Positions 10,375 through 20,598 of a DNA stretch of 64,000 nt are shown piece after piece. The notes under the pieces were generated by a model, which searched no databases, was not told where the DNA came from, and saw nothing but the letters and a program-made list of their open reading frames with translations. Position 1 is the stretch's first letter. Every line of letters starts with the position of its first letter. A program made the position numbers and the translations under genes. The stretch comes from Verrucomicrobiota bacterium (GTDB lineage Bacteria > Verrucomicrobiota > Verrucomicrobiia > Palsa-1439): positions 1-64,000 of the forward strand of contig VHCW01000014.1 in NCBI GenBank assembly GCA_016871575.1. Reading direction: 5' to 3'.

Positions 10375-12491
10375 TTTGGATGCACGACCTCCAACACCAG
10401 ATCGTAGCACGATTGGCCGTTGGCGCGGGCGCGGACGTAATCCCAACAGGCTTCGCCAACATTCGTGCTGTCGGACGCGCCAAAACAAATCTCGTTGCGG
10501 CCGACGCCGGCCTTGGTGTAGGCGCCGGGCGCATCGAGCCGGAGTTCGCCGTCCACATAGACCTTGACGTCCTTGCCCTGCGTCACGATGCGATAGACAT
10601 GGAAATCCTTGGTGGTATCCATCGCGTAGCGGACCGACTTGCGGCTCCATAGCTCAATGCGGTCAGGCAACAGTTCCAGTCGCTCTTGTGCTTCGCCGTT
10701 GCTGATGATGATGCGACTCAGGCCGGAAATAACTTTGACGCGCGCTTCGACGACGGATTGGCCGCCCGGATCGGCGCCCCACCGATAACGGTAGTAATGA
10801 AAATCGCCCGACTGATTGCCGCGGTCGGCGATGGTCAGCGTGCCGTTGGCCAATCGTTCCTCGGTGCGCGGCGAACCGGTGTCGCGCGTCCATGGTTTGG
10901 CGGGCAGCTCGTCCGCTTCGTAGGCCGCCGTCCACGGCGCGTCGTCGGCCATCTGTGGATTGACGGCAATCTCGATTTTGTTCGCGCCTTTCTTTATCCA
11001 CAGGGGATTCACCTTCAGGTCGAGCCAGTCCTTGACCAGCTTGCCGTCGGCGAGTTCGTGGCCGTTGAGTTTCACTTGGACATCGCGGACGTTTCGCAAC
11101 ATCGGCATCTGCGCGTGCAAGGTCACTTGGGACTTGGTCTTGGCGTCGAAGTCTTCGCCGACAACCAAGTCGAGCGCCAACGGTTTGCTGGCCGTGATGG
11201 CCTTCGGGTGGGTGGGCGTGAAAATGGGGACGTTGCAGTATTTCGAGCCGCCGGCCAACCACGAGTCGGGTTTGCCATCGCGCACGGTGACGAAATAGAG
11301 CCTGTTCATTTTTCGCAATGCCTTCGGATCACCGGCCTCCTTGAAGACGGGCGAGTGCGCGCCGAACACGTCGAAGAGATTGAAGAGATGAATGCCATCC
11401 GCGCCGGCAGCCCACGCTTCCATTGCCTGGCCACGATAGCTTTCCACCGAGCCGCGACGAAACCGGCCTTCGCCTTTGACGCGGGAGTCGCTCAGGCACG
11501 GATAGACCGGCACGCCGTATTTGTGACCGAGCGCGACGCTGGCTTCCCACGGGTTCAGGCGGAAATAACAGGTCGTAACGAGCATGTCGAACAAGCCTTC
11601 CTTGAGCCAGCGCTCGACATCGAGGCCCATGTCGCGGTTGAACTCGACGGAGTCCGGCACGCGCACCATGATGAGAATCGGGCGTTTGCGTTTGAGGCCG
11701 ACTTCCTCGGTCATCGCGCGGACGCGGCGCATCAAGCCCGTCATCATCTCCCGCTCGGCGTCGTTGGACTTGCCGCCGTGGGCAGTGCTTTTGAAGTAAC
11801 AGAGGTGACGGAAGAAATCCAGTTCCACGCCGTCCACGTCGTAGTTTTGGCAGACTTCCTCAATGAACCGGAACGCGAGGTCGCGAATCTCCGGTCGTGC
11901 GTAGTCCACCGAACTCCAACGTCCATAGCGCGACCGTTTAATGGGATCGCCCACGAGCCAGTCGGGATGATCCAGTTTCAGTTGCGGGTAAAGCAGATAC
12001 GGTTTGTCTGGCCGGTAGGCGGCGTCGTGGGTGTCGTTCATCCGCATGGACCAGAAACATTCCATCTTGTTCTTGTGGGCGAACTCCAGCACCGCCTGCA
12101 AACAGTCTGTGCCCATGTCAATCAACTCTTGCGTGATGTTTCGCATCTCGGGACGGATGCCGTAATCGCCGGGTTGTCGGGTCAACACCGCGCCGACTTT
12201 GGTGTTGTGAGTGAAAAAGCTGAACCCGGAACTGATGGTGCAGTAGGAAATCGTGTCCACCTGTGTGCCCGCCAACGACGTCGTGCGCCGGGCGAGAAAT
12301 TGTTCCAAGGTCAATTTCTCGTCCTTCGGATAGTAGAGCACGTCACACCCGTCGTTGTTGAAGATGACGCGCCGCTGTCGGTGGGCGAGCTGGTTGCGCG
12401 TCTCCCGGAGTTTTTTCAGTTCGGCTGTTGGCTCAGCGTCAACCGGCAGGCAACCCAACACAGCCAAGAGGATCAAGAGGTTCATCTTCAT
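10371..12491 (-). CDS. Putative glycosyl-hydrolase-like secreted protein with C-terminal concanavalin-like domain
   Basis: Signal MKMNLLILLAVLGCLPVDA; VDGVELDFFRHL and ADGIHLFNLFDVF TIM-barrel strands; C-terminal VYVDGELRLDAPGAYTKAGVGRNEICFGA laminin-G-like. Confidence 0.65.
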   Translation of the reverse strand: MKMNLLILLAVLGCLPVDAEPTAELKKLRETRNQLAHRQRRVIFNNDGCDVLYYPKDEKLTLEQFLARRTTSLAGTQVDTISYCTISSGFSFFTHNTKVGAVLTRQPGDYGIRPEMRNITQELIDMGTDCLQAVLEFAHKNKMECFWSMRMNDTHDAAYRPDKPYLLYPQLKLDHPDWLVGDPIKRSRYGRWSSVDYARPEIRDLAFRFIEEVCQNYDVDGVELDFFRHLCYFKSTAHGGKSNDAEREMMTGLMRRVRAMTEEVGLKRKRPILIMVRVPDSVEFNRDMGLDVERWLKEGLFDMLVTTCYFRLNPWEASVALGHKYGVPVYPCLSDSRVKGEGRFRRGSVESYRGQAMEAWAAGADGIHLFNLFDVFGAHSPVFKEAGDPKALRKMNRLYFVTVRDGKPDSWLAGGSKYCNVPIFTPTHPKAITASKPLALDLVVGEDFDAKTKSQVTLHAQMPMLRNVRDVQVKLNGHELADGKLVKDWLDLKVNPLWIKKGANKIEIAVNPQMADDAPWTAAYEADELPAKPWTRDTGSPRTEERLANGTLTIADRGNQSGDFHYYRYRWGADPGGQSVVEARVKVISGLSRIIISNGEAQERLELLPDRIELWSRKSVRYAMDTTKDFHVYRIVTQGKDVKVYVDGELRLDAPGAYTKAGVGRNEICFGASDSTNVGEACWDYVRARANGQSCYDLVLEVVHPK

Positions 12492-12574
12492 AGTGGTTTC
12501 TCCGCGGGTTCGGATACTACGTTTTGCGCGGCGTAGCGTCAAACCTTTCGGTTGCGCTGCCGGAATAAAACCGG

Positions 12575-12988
12575 CTATGGCTCGAAGAAAGAGTTGAAAC
12601 CCTTTGCACGGAGGTCGCGTTTCAGCTCCTCGTCTTCCGTCCAGAGTCGGCCATCCAGATGCAACGTCAGCGCCACGAACGGCGTGTCCTTCTGATCTAT
12701 CTCGCGGCAAAGGCGGTGCGCCTCCAGCCAAGTGCCGATGGCGATGGCCGATTCGTCCGCAAAACGAATGCGCGCCAGCAAGGCATTGAGCGCATCCAAC
12801 AACTCGTCTTCAGAAAGCTCCGTGGCGGCAAGGAGCCGGTCCTTGTGCTTGAACAACTCGACAAAGAGAAACCGTGGACAGCAGAAGCGGGATGGTACAT
12901 CGGCAAACAGGGTTTCGCGCAGGCGGGATCGGGTGCTGACCAACGCGGCAAACAGCACGTTGGTGTCCACGACAATGAACGGACTCAT
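12575..12988 (-). CDS. PIN-domain toxin (VapC-like)
   Basis: MSPFIVVDTNVLFAALVSTRSRLRE; KDTPFVALTLHLDGRLWTEDEELKRDLRAKGF, with conserved PIN acidic residues. Confidence 0.85.
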   Translation of the reverse strand: MSPFIVVDTNVLFAALVSTRSRLRETLFADVPSRFCCPRFLFVELFKHKDRLLAATELSEDELLDALNALLARIRFADESAIAIGTWLEAHRLCREIDQKDTPFVALTLHLDGRLWTEDEELKRDLRAKGFNSFFEP

Positions 12989-13206
12989 TGCGGTTTAGCA
13001 GCGGCGAACCGCGCTTGATTGCGCGCCCACCAGTCCGCGTTGATGTCCTCCGCCAGCGCCTTCGCCGCTGCGTCAGTCAGACGGCTGCGCCGTGCCGCCG
13101 TTTCGACGCGCAGCCAATCCACAAAGGCGTTGGTCGCTTCCGCCGGCATGTCGCGCGTGGGGATATGAACACGGATTTCGTCTTGGTTGGCTTCGACTGT
13201 AATCAT
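12985..13206 (-). CDS. Probable antitoxin partner of the PIN toxin
   Basis: 73-aa ORF directly upstream of and overlapping the PIN gene (ATGA), typical TA layout. Confidence 0.6.
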   Translation of the reverse strand: MITVEANQDEIRVHIPTRDMPAEATNAFVDWLRVETAARRSRLTDAAAKALAEDINADWWARNQARFAAAKPQ

Positions 13207-13271
13207 GACACCGCGACCTTACCTTGTCTTGGCTGCGTCCGCAAGAGCCTTTGCCGTTCCCGGACATCGCG

Positions 13272-13313
13272 CCGGAAAATGGGCGGACGCTGTCCGCTCC
13301 CACATTCTTCCGG
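13272..13313. repeat. REP-like imperfect palindrome
   Basis: CCGGAAAATGGGCGGACGCTGTCCGCTCCCACATTCTTCCGG; arms pair with small bulges. Confidence 0.55.
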
Positions 13314-13326
13314 AATATCTTTCTGG

Positions 13327-14640
13327 TTACCGGCGGAACTCGCGCGGGATCAACTGGTGAACGGTGCTGATGATGCGTTGCTCGATGCCGGGGGCGAATT
13401 TGGTCGGGCGGTCGTAGTAGAGCATGGCCGAGGCGCCCTCGTAGCCGCCCTCGGCCAGTATTCGCTCGGAGGGAATGTAGCAAGGCATGTCGTTCGAGTA
13501 GCCGTTGACCCAGAGCCGCTCGGAGTCCAACTCGCGCTTGAGCCGCAAGGAATAATCCACCACGATCTCGCCGGGGAAGAAGACCATCGCGAGGTCGTGG
13601 CCAAAGTTCCAGACCTGCACCAGATAGGGCAGCGTTGTGGGAAGCTTTTCGCCGCGATCCAGTTTCGCAAGCTGCACCTTGGCGTGGTAGGCGACCGCGG
13701 CGGTCTTGTCCTTTGCGCGCGTCTCCCACTCGGCGCGGGTCGGAAGTTCGTCAAATGGCAAGTCAATCTGTTTCGCGCGACACTCCAATTTCCCGCTGAC
13801 CACCCGCATGGAGCCTTTCACGATGGTTTTGACTTCTTCCCCAATGGCGTTGCCGTAGTCACGCGCCAACTCGTAGGTTCGCCGCGGATTCGGGTTTTGG
13901 TCCGCGCCGCAACCGAGCGCGACGAGCGCAACGGCGCCGGGGAATTGTTTCTCGATGAACTCCTGCGCGCAGCCGGGCCAGTCGCCGTGGATCTTGTTGA
14001 AATTGAGCACGGTCGCGTGGCAGGCGTAGCTGGTGAAGATCGCGCGCACCTTGCCATCAGCGCCCGTCACCCGCAGCACGGGCACCGAGTGGTCTTCCGG
14101 GCGGAACGCATACTGACGGCGGTTGTGGGCGAAGCTGGCATGGGTGAAACCGAGAGAGAGCTTCGCGGGTTTGCGGTCGGCGAGCGCGGCAAGAGCAACC
14201 TGCTCCAGCTTGTCCGTCAACTCGCGCGAGTAACGCTCAATCTTCGCCTGGTGTTCCGGCGGGATGTCGCGGCTGAAAAGGTTGGGCAGGACGCCTGTCA
14301 GCATCGGCGCGGAGTGTGTGTGGCTGGAACAGATGGCGACGCGGGCGTTGGCGATCTTGAGGCGTTTCACCAGTTCGTCGCGCATCCATGCGGGCACGCC
14401 GCAGTTGTCCACGGCCAGTAACACTGCAGGCCCCTCGGCGTCGCTGCCGAAGGCGATCGCCTTGGCGAAGATGCGTTGCTCGACGCCTTCGTGCTCGTTG
14501 GTGCGGGAGCCGTACCCGCTGAGCCGAACAGGATAATCGGGCGTGATGTCTATTTTCGCCGCGCCCGCCATTTGATCAGCGACGGATTGATTCCAAGCAA
14601 GGAGGGACAACAAGAGAAACAGCCGGGCACTCGATTTCAT
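13327..14640 (-). CDS. Neutral/alkaline non-lysosomal ceramidase-like protein
   Basis: Signal peptide; AGAAKIDITPDYPVRLSGYGSRTNEHEGV; SSHTHSAPMLTGVLP; FPGEIVVDYSLRLKREL. Confidence 0.85.
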   Translation of the reverse strand: MKSSARLFLLLSLLAWNQSVADQMAGAAKIDITPDYPVRLSGYGSRTNEHEGVEQRIFAKAIAFGSDAEGPAVLLAVDNCGVPAWMRDELVKRLKIANARVAICSSHTHSAPMLTGVLPNLFSRDIPPEHQAKIERYSRELTDKLEQVALAALADRKPAKLSLGFTHASFAHNRRQYAFRPEDHSVPVLRVTGADGKVRAIFTSYACHATVLNFNKIHGDWPGCAQEFIEKQFPGAVALVALGCGADQNPNPRRTYELARDYGNAIGEEVKTIVKGSMRVVSGKLECRAKQIDLPFDELPTRAEWETRAKDKTAAVAYHAKVQLAKLDRGEKLPTTLPYLVQVWNFGHDLAMVFFPGEIVVDYSLRLKRELDSERLWVNGYSNDMPCYIPSERILAEGGYEGASAMLYYDRPTKFAPGIEQRIISTVHQLIPREFRR

Positions 14641-14702
14641 GATGCTATGGTGCCGCAGATCCCGTTGTTTGCAACGAAAAATATCACTGGCAATGCGGCG
14701 GC

Positions 14703-15971
14703 TTGATTTGTGGACGGGGTTTGGTTATGCACGGGCGCGTGAGCTTGAACAAGGAAGTGATGGCGGTGGTGATTTTTGTAATCACCTACGTGCTGATCAG
14801 CGGACGACGCTTGAAGGTGCTCCCACTCTACCGACCGGCGGCGGCGCTGTTGGGAGCGGTGTTGATGGTGGCCACGGGCGTAATGTCGCCGGAACAGGCG
14901 TATCGCTCGGTGGATTACAACACGATTGTGTTGCTGCTGGGAATGATGTTGATTGCGGCCTACCTGCACATGGCAGGTTTTTTCGGGTGGGCAGCGGACT
15001 GGATTTTGCGGCGGGCGGGGACGCCGCGACGGTTGCTGCTGTTGGTGATGTTGACCTCGGCGGTGTTATCGGCGCTGCTGGTGAACGACACGGTGTGTCT
15101 GTTGCTGACGCCGCTGGTGGTGGCGGTGATCGTGCGGGGGCGGTTGCCGCTGTTGCCGTACTTGATGGCGCTGGCGACGAGCGCGAACACGGGAAGCGTG
15201 GCAACGCTGGTCGGCAATCCGCAGTGCATGATCATCGGGCAGATGTCGGGCATGTCGTTTGGCCACTACGCGCTCGTGGTAACGCCGGTGGCGGCGGTTT
15301 GTCTGGCGATCAATTACGCCGTGCTGGCATTGGGATTTCGGAAAACGCTTTCAACAGCAACGATTGATGCAGGTCGCGGCGCGGAGGCCGCCCCCACTCT
15401 GGATCTGAAGTTGTGCGGAACCGTGGGCGCGGTGTTTGCGCTGGTGCTCGCCGGTTTTTTCCTGGGGTTCAATCTGCCGTGGACGGCGATGTCGGGCGCG
15501 GCGCTGATCATGGTGGTGGCGCGACGCGACACGCACGTGGTGCTCAAACACGTGGACTGGCATCTGTTGGTGTTTTTCGCGGCGCTGTTCGTGGTGGTCG
15601 AGGGATTGAACGAGACGGGGCTGCCGGAGAAACTGCATCCGTCGTTTGGCGCGGACGCGACGACGCAGGCGTGGAACCTGACGTGGTTCTCGGTGGCGGG
15701 ATCGAACATTTTCTCCAACGTGCCGTTTGTGTTGGTCGTGGGCAAATGGATCGGCAGCCTCAGCCAGCCGGACCTGATGTGGAAGGTGCTGGCGGTGACG
15801 ACCACGTTTGCCGGCAACCTGACGATTCTCGGCTCGGTCGCCAACATCATCGTCGTCGAGTCGGCGCGCGGCCATTGCGAAGTCGGGTTCTGGGATTACG
15901 CGCGGTTCGGCATCCCGGTCACGATCCTGACGACGTTGGCGGGCGTCGCGCTCTTGTTGGCATTACACTGA
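14703..15971 (+). CDS. SLC13/ArsB-family anion permease
   Basis: About 10 hydrophobic segments; [53 protein letters not shown]-terminal start uncertain (internal GTG/ATG possible). Confidence 0.85.
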   Translation: MICGRGLVMHGRVSLNKEVMAVVIFVITYVLISGRRLKVLPLYRPAAALLGAVLMVATGVMSPEQAYRSVDYNTIVLLLGMMLIAAYLHMAGFFGWAADWILRRAGTPRRLLLLVMLTSAVLSALLVNDTVCLLLTPLVVAVIVRGRLPLLPYLMALATSANTGSVATLVGNPQCMIIGQMSGMSFGHYALVVTPVAAVCLAINYAVLALGFRKTLSTATIDAGRGAEAAPTLDLKLCGTVGAVFALVLAGFFLGFNLPWTAMSGAALIMVVARRDTHVVLKHVDWHLLVFFAALFVVVEGLNETGLPEKLHPSFGADATTQAWNLTWFSVAGSNIFSNVPFVLVVGKWIGSLSQPDLMWKVLAVTTTFAGNLTILGSVANIIVVESARGHCEVGFWDYARFGIPVTILTTLAGVALLLALH

Positions 15972-15982
15972 GTCCCGTTCCA

Positions 15983-18601
15983 CTATTTGCGCTGCCACGG
16001 CGGCGTCCAGTGTCTGGCTTCCTCGGCGCCGACTTGCGACATTTGCAGGCCGTTGGCTTGCGCCGTGTAGAACAAGCGGCCATTGGAGATGATGCCGCCG
16101 ACGCACTCGCGCGATTCCAGCGCCGGCCCGGTGGAGACGAGTTGGTTGCCGTTGGCCAGGTCAATCAAGTCCATGTTCGCGCCGAGCAGGTACGGCTCGG
16201 ACATGCTGAACCGCGTGCAGGCGTACTTGAAGTTGAACCGGGAGAGGATTTTGCCGGTCGCGCGGTCGAATACGTGGCCGTCGCCGCCGGAGGCGTTGCT
16301 GAACAGAAACCGCTCGCCGATGCTGACCACATTGACCGCGGAACGGACCGGCTCGGATTTCCAGAGGAGCGAACCATCGCGCGCGTCGAGACAATGGACG
16401 TACCGGTCCTTGGTCAACTCGTTGGGCCGGTTGTAGCCGCCGAGATAGAGCCGGCCATCGCGCCCGGAGACGGTGCAACCGGCGGTGACGTAATGATTGG
16501 TGCTGAACCATCGGACTTGGCCGGTCATCGGGTCGAGTGATGCCGTCAGGCCCTTGCGCGGAGCGGCGTAGCCAAAGAAGGTCGAGTAGTACAGCGTGTC
16601 GTCCATCAAACACAATCCGCAGTTGTTGCCGCCGGTGCCGTACTCGGTAAAATCTTTTTCCCACACGACCTTGCCGGTCTCGATGTCCCACGCGCGGAGC
16701 AGCGGACGGTTGTCCTTCGGATAATACGGATTGTCGTGCGAATAGATGAAACTCATCACCTCCGCGCCGTCGGGTGACGGCTGCGGGTCGCCCTTGTGCA
16801 CAAACGCCTTCTCGGTGCCCTGCGGGGCGTAGCGGCCGGTGCCGAAGGCGTAGATGGCGAGGTTCTTGTGAATCACCGGCGCCCCTTGCCGGCTCCAGCT
16901 CGGCGACCCGCTGAACGGCGCTTCCCAAAGCAGCTTGCCCGTCGCCGCGTCGAGACAGCGCAACAACGAACGTTTCAAGCCGGCCTGCGGCAACAACAGC
17001 CGGTCCTTCCAGTAAATCGGCGACGTGAATGAAAGATGGACGCCCGGCCAATACTGCCGCCACAGCAAGCGGCCGGTTTCCTGTTCGACGGCGAAAACCT
17101 GTCCTTCCGACGTGTGCGTGTACATCCGTCCGCCGCCGAACACCGGCAGATGTTTGAACGTGCCCTCGTACCGGCGCACCCATTTCATCTTCAATGGCGG
17201 ACGGAATCCTTGGTCATTGGAATTGAAGTTGGAGAGATTGCCGTAGTTGGTGAACCAATCGTACTTTGCATCGGCGAGCTTGCTGGTGAGGGGACTGCGA
17301 ATCTTGTGAATGCCAAGATCCTTGTCCGGCAAGCGTGCCTTGCCGCCGGGACCGAGCACGTAGAAATATCCGTCCTCGCAACCGAAATAAACCCGTCCAT
17401 CACACACGGCCACCGGCGCCGTGATGGCCCGGCCAAACGCGGTCGTGAACGACCACGATTTGCCACGGCCATCCAGCGGCACAACGTGAAGACTGCCATC
17501 CAGCCCGCCAAACACCGCCGCGTCGCGCAACAACACCGGCGAAGCAATGGACGGATGGTCGCCGAGCAACTGCGCTTCCGTCGCATCCGGCGCGTGCTTG
17601 CAGAAACCGAATCCTTCCTCCGGCCGGCAGCGGTACACATCCTGATCGCGCAGGCTGACCGAACAAAAACTCAACAGCCCCGGCAGGTTGATCGCGGTCT
17701 GCGTGCCCTGGACGAAATTCGTCTGCACTTTGCCCTCGACCAGCCGCATAATCTCGACACGACCGGCGTTGTCGCGGCGATGCCATTGCAGGTAGGCCGT
17801 GCCATCTTCGCCGAGGCTCAAGCCAAACGGCGCAGGATATTCCCGTCCGCTGAAATTGGGCACTTCACCCACTGCGGCCAGTTGTGCCTTGTCGCCGGTG
17901 TCATCAAGCCAGACAAGGCGACCACCGGCGGGCAGCACGATCCGTTTGCCGTGCGCGGCGAGACCGATGGTGGAGCAGAACTGGTCGCGCCAGTCCACGC
18001 GGCTCCCCTTCTTGTGCGCCAGCCAGTCCGCGGCGTTCCAACGGTCGCCGGAGAATTGCACGACCTCCTTCAGAAAGTCCCATGTCCAACAAACCTCGCC
18101 GGCAGGCGTCAACGCATAGACCTGCGAGCCGAGCGTCGTAAAATAGACGCGCCCTTCGCTGATGACCGGCGCTCCCATAATCGGGTCGCCGCAGAAAAGT
18201 TCCTTGCGCACCTTGCCGGTGGCAGCGTCGAGCACATAATACCGTCCCGCCATCGTGCCGAAATGCAGGTGGCCACCAGCCAGCGCCGGCGAGGAAAGAT
18301 TGTTGCAGTTGGCATTGCCGCCCGGCGCGGCGAATTTCCAGAGCACCCGCAGCGATTGTGCGTCGAGACACCAAGCAACACCCGCCCCGTCCAACACATA
18401 AACCTTGCCATCAGCAACCACTGGAGCGGTAAAGATGGAGTCGCTGAGCGGCACAGCGCCGACGAGACCGAGCGGCGTCCGCAAGGCGCGATCCGGGACG
18501 TTGCCCGATTGCCGGCTGTCGAACTTGAACTGTAGCCAGTTTTCACCGGTCGCGGAAGTGGCGACCGCCAGCGCGAGGACTGCCTGCTTGAGCCAATGCA
18601 T
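15983..18601 (-). CDS. PQQ-binding-like beta-propeller protein
   Basis: Signal MHWLKQAVLALAVATSATG; repeated VYVLDGAGVAWCLDAQSLRVLWKF / LLWEAPFSG / KVVWEKDF propeller blades. Confidence 0.88.
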   Translation of the reverse strand: MHWLKQAVLALAVATSATGENWLQFKFDSRQSGNVPDRALRTPLGLVGAVPLSDSIFTAPVVADGKVYVLDGAGVAWCLDAQSLRVLWKFAAPGGNANCNNLSSPALAGGHLHFGTMAGRYYVLDAATGKVRKELFCGDPIMGAPVISEGRVYFTTLGSQVYALTPAGEVCWTWDFLKEVVQFSGDRWNAADWLAHKKGSRVDWRDQFCSTIGLAAHGKRIVLPAGGRLVWLDDTGDKAQLAAVGEVPNFSGREYPAPFGLSLGEDGTAYLQWHRRDNAGRVEIMRLVEGKVQTNFVQGTQTAINLPGLLSFCSVSLRDQDVYRCRPEEGFGFCKHAPDATEAQLLGDHPSIASPVLLRDAAVFGGLDGSLHVVPLDGRGKSWSFTTAFGRAITAPVAVCDGRVYFGCEDGYFYVLGPGGKARLPDKDLGIHKIRSPLTSKLADAKYDWFTNYGNLSNFNSNDQGFRPPLKMKWVRRYEGTFKHLPVFGGGRMYTHTSEGQVFAVEQETGRLLWRQYWPGVHLSFTSPIYWKDRLLLPQAGLKRSLLRCLDAATGKLLWEAPFSGSPSWSRQGAPVIHKNLAIYAFGTGRYAPQGTEKAFVHKGDPQPSPDGAEVMSFIYSHDNPYYPKDNRPLLRAWDIETGKVVWEKDFTEYGTGGNNCGLCLMDDTLYYSTFFGYAAPRKGLTASLDPMTGQVRWFSTNHYVTAGCTVSGRDGRLYLGGYNRPNELTKDRYVHCLDARDGSLLWKSEPVRSAVNVVSIGERFLFSNASGGDGHVFDRATGKILSRFNFKYACTRFSMSEPYLLGANMDLIDLANGNQLVSTGPALESRECVGGIISNGRLFYTAQANGLQMSQVGAEEARHWTPPWQRK

Positions 18602-18669
18602 AGTTGTAACCTCCGCCAAATTGTAGCAGAGAACGCCTCTGAATTGCCATCACTTCCGATAACAAACCA

Positions 18670-20598
18670 CTATTTCAACAGATGCTCTTGGAAGAAGAGC
18701 ACGGTGGCGTGGAACTGGAAATCCACGTTGCGTTTCTTGCTGAAGCCGTGGCCCTCGTCGGTGGCCATCAGGTACCAGACGGCGCCGCCGTTCTTGCGGA
18801 TGGCGTCGCGCATCCGCTCGGCCTCGGTCACCGGCACGCGCGGATCGTTCTTGCCCTGAATAATCAACAGCGGCGCGCGGATTTTGTCGGCGTTGTTGGC
18901 CGGCGACACTTTCTCCAGAAACGCGCGCATCTCCGGTTTGCGTTCGTCACCGTATTCGCTGCGGCGGTTGGCGCGCCGGTAATCGGCGGTGTCGCGCAGA
19001 AAGGTGACGAAGTTGGCGATGCCCACGTTGTTCACGCCGCAGCGAAACACGTCGTTGTATTTCACAAGGCACGCCAGCGTCATGAAACCGCCGTAGCTGG
19101 TCCCCATCACGCCGATGCGGTTCGAATCGAACCCCGTGTCGCGGCGGATCCATTCGACGACCGCGCCAATGTCTTTCACGGAATCCTCGCGCTTGAAGCC
19201 GTTGTCGAGCGCGAGGAACTTCCGCCCGTAGCCGCTCGAGCCGCGCACGTTGGGATACACGAGCGCGCTGCCGAGTTCGTTGAGGTAATAGTTCGTGCTG
19301 CCACGGAAACCGGGGCGCGACTGGCTGGAAGGTCCGCCGTGGATGATGACGATCACGGGGCGCGGTCCGGGAAACTTTTTCGGGTCGGGCCGGTAGACAA
19401 TCGAGGAAATGCCAAGGCCGTCGAAGCTTTTCAGCTTGACCAATTCCGGCTCGGCAAACTTCTGTTCCACCGCCGGTTTGCGCAGGCGCGTGGTCCAGCG
19501 CGTGATGGCGCCAGTGTCCACGTCGAGCGAATAGGCGTCGCTGGGCGACTGCGAGCCGTCGAGGGTAAAAGCGATTTCGCGATTTTTCCCGTGCCACGCA
19601 AGCCCGCTGATGATGTCGCCGGGAATTTTCGGCGCGGGCAATTCCCTGCGCGTGGCGAGATCAAGCAGGCGCAAACGGCTGAACCCGTCCTCGTTGATGG
19701 TAAACGCAATCGTTCTGCCGTCAGGCGAAATCTCGAAAGCCTCCACGTCCCATGAAATATGGGCCGTCAACGGCTCACGTTTGCCGGTTTTCAAATCGAG
19801 CCGCGTCAGCGTGAGGAAATCCGATTGGTCATCCGTCAGCGCATAGATGGCGGTGTCGTTGTCGCCGAAGCGCGCCTGGCTGAAATAGACTTTCTCGCTT
19901 TTTTTCGTGAGCAGGCTACGCGCGCCTGTCCGGAGGTCGAGCGACCAGAGTTCGCTTTGCGCGTCGGAAAGGCCCCGACGTAACAGCAACTTCGCGTCAT
20001 CGGCCGACCAGTCGGCGATGAACCATGAAGACGAGGAATTGGTCATCACACAACGCGTAGTCGCCGGGTCGGCGGGATTGACGACAAAGATGTCGTTGTC
20101 CTTGCCGTTGCGGCGCGTGGAGGCGTAGGCGAACCACTGGCCGCTCGGCGACCAACGCGGGCTGGTGTTGCGCGATTTGCCGTCGGTGAGCAGCACCGGC
20201 GCGCGGTTGGTGACGGTGACATCCAGCGCGTAGAACTGGTATTGCTCGTTGCCACCCGAATCCATTTGAAAGACGAGGAGATCGCCGGTGCGCGGCTGGA
20301 ACCAGCCGTAGTTCACCGGTTCCTTCAGGCGCGTCAACACCCGGCGCTTTCCCGCCGGCTCGGCGACCAGGTGAAGCTGCGACACGTCGCCGACGCGCGA
20401 CGTGACCAGCAGTTCGCGTCGCGCCGGATGCCAGCCGCGAAAACTCGCGCCGCCGAGCGCAAGGTAGCGCACGACATTCGATTTGAGCGCGTCGGGAATC
20501 GGCGGGATGCCCTCCACCACGAGGTTGGTTGGAATAACGGCAACCGCAACGCTGTGCCCAAGGGCGAGTAGAAGCCAAAGAATGCGGATTGTTGTCAT
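18670..20598 (-). CDS. S9-family (prolyl oligopeptidase/DPP-like) peptidase
   Basis: WD40-like TolB blades; VIIHGGPSSQSRPGF, GVMGTSYGGFMTLACL catalytic Ser motif, GHGFSKKRN His motif. Confidence 0.92.
   Translation of the reverse strand: MTTIRILWLLLALGHSVAVAVIPTNLVVEGIPPIPDALKSNVVRYLALGGASFRGWHPARRELLVTSRVGDVSQLHLVAEPAGKRRVLTRLKEPVNYGWFQPRTGDLLVFQMDSGGNEQYQFYALDVTVTNRAPVLLTDGKSRNTSPRWSPSGQWFAYASTRRNGKDNDIFVVNPADPATTRCVMTNSSSSWFIADWSADDAKLLLRRGLSDAQSELWSLDLRTGARSLLTKKSEKVYFSQARFGDNDTAIYALTDDQSDFLTLTRLDLKTGKREPLTAHISWDVEAFEISPDGRTIAFTINEDGFSRLRLLDLATRRELPAPKIPGDIISGLAWHGKNREIAFTLDGSQSPSDAYSLDVDTGAITRWTTRLRKPAVEQKFAEPELVKLKSFDGLGISSIVYRPDPKKFPGPRPVIVIIHGGPSSQSRPGFRGSTNYYLNELGSALVYPNVRGSSGYGRKFLALDNGFKREDSVKDIGAVVEWIRRDTGFDSNRIGVMGTSYGGFMTLACLVKYNDVFRCGVNNVGIANFVTFLRDTADYRRANRRSEYGDERKPEMRAFLEKVSPANNADKIRAPLLIIQGKNDPRVPVTEAERMRDAIRKNGGAVWYLMATDEGHGFSKKRNVDFQFHATVLFFQEHLLK

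Noticed and set aside
10686-12536. 616-aa plus-strand ORF
   Set aside because: Antisense to the coherent 786-aa secreted protein; Arg/Asp/Val-rich with no domain signature.
14639-15367. 242-aa plus-strand ORF overlapping the SLC13 gene
   Set aside because: Alternate frame of a clear membrane permease; Gly/Val/Asp-rich with no motifs.
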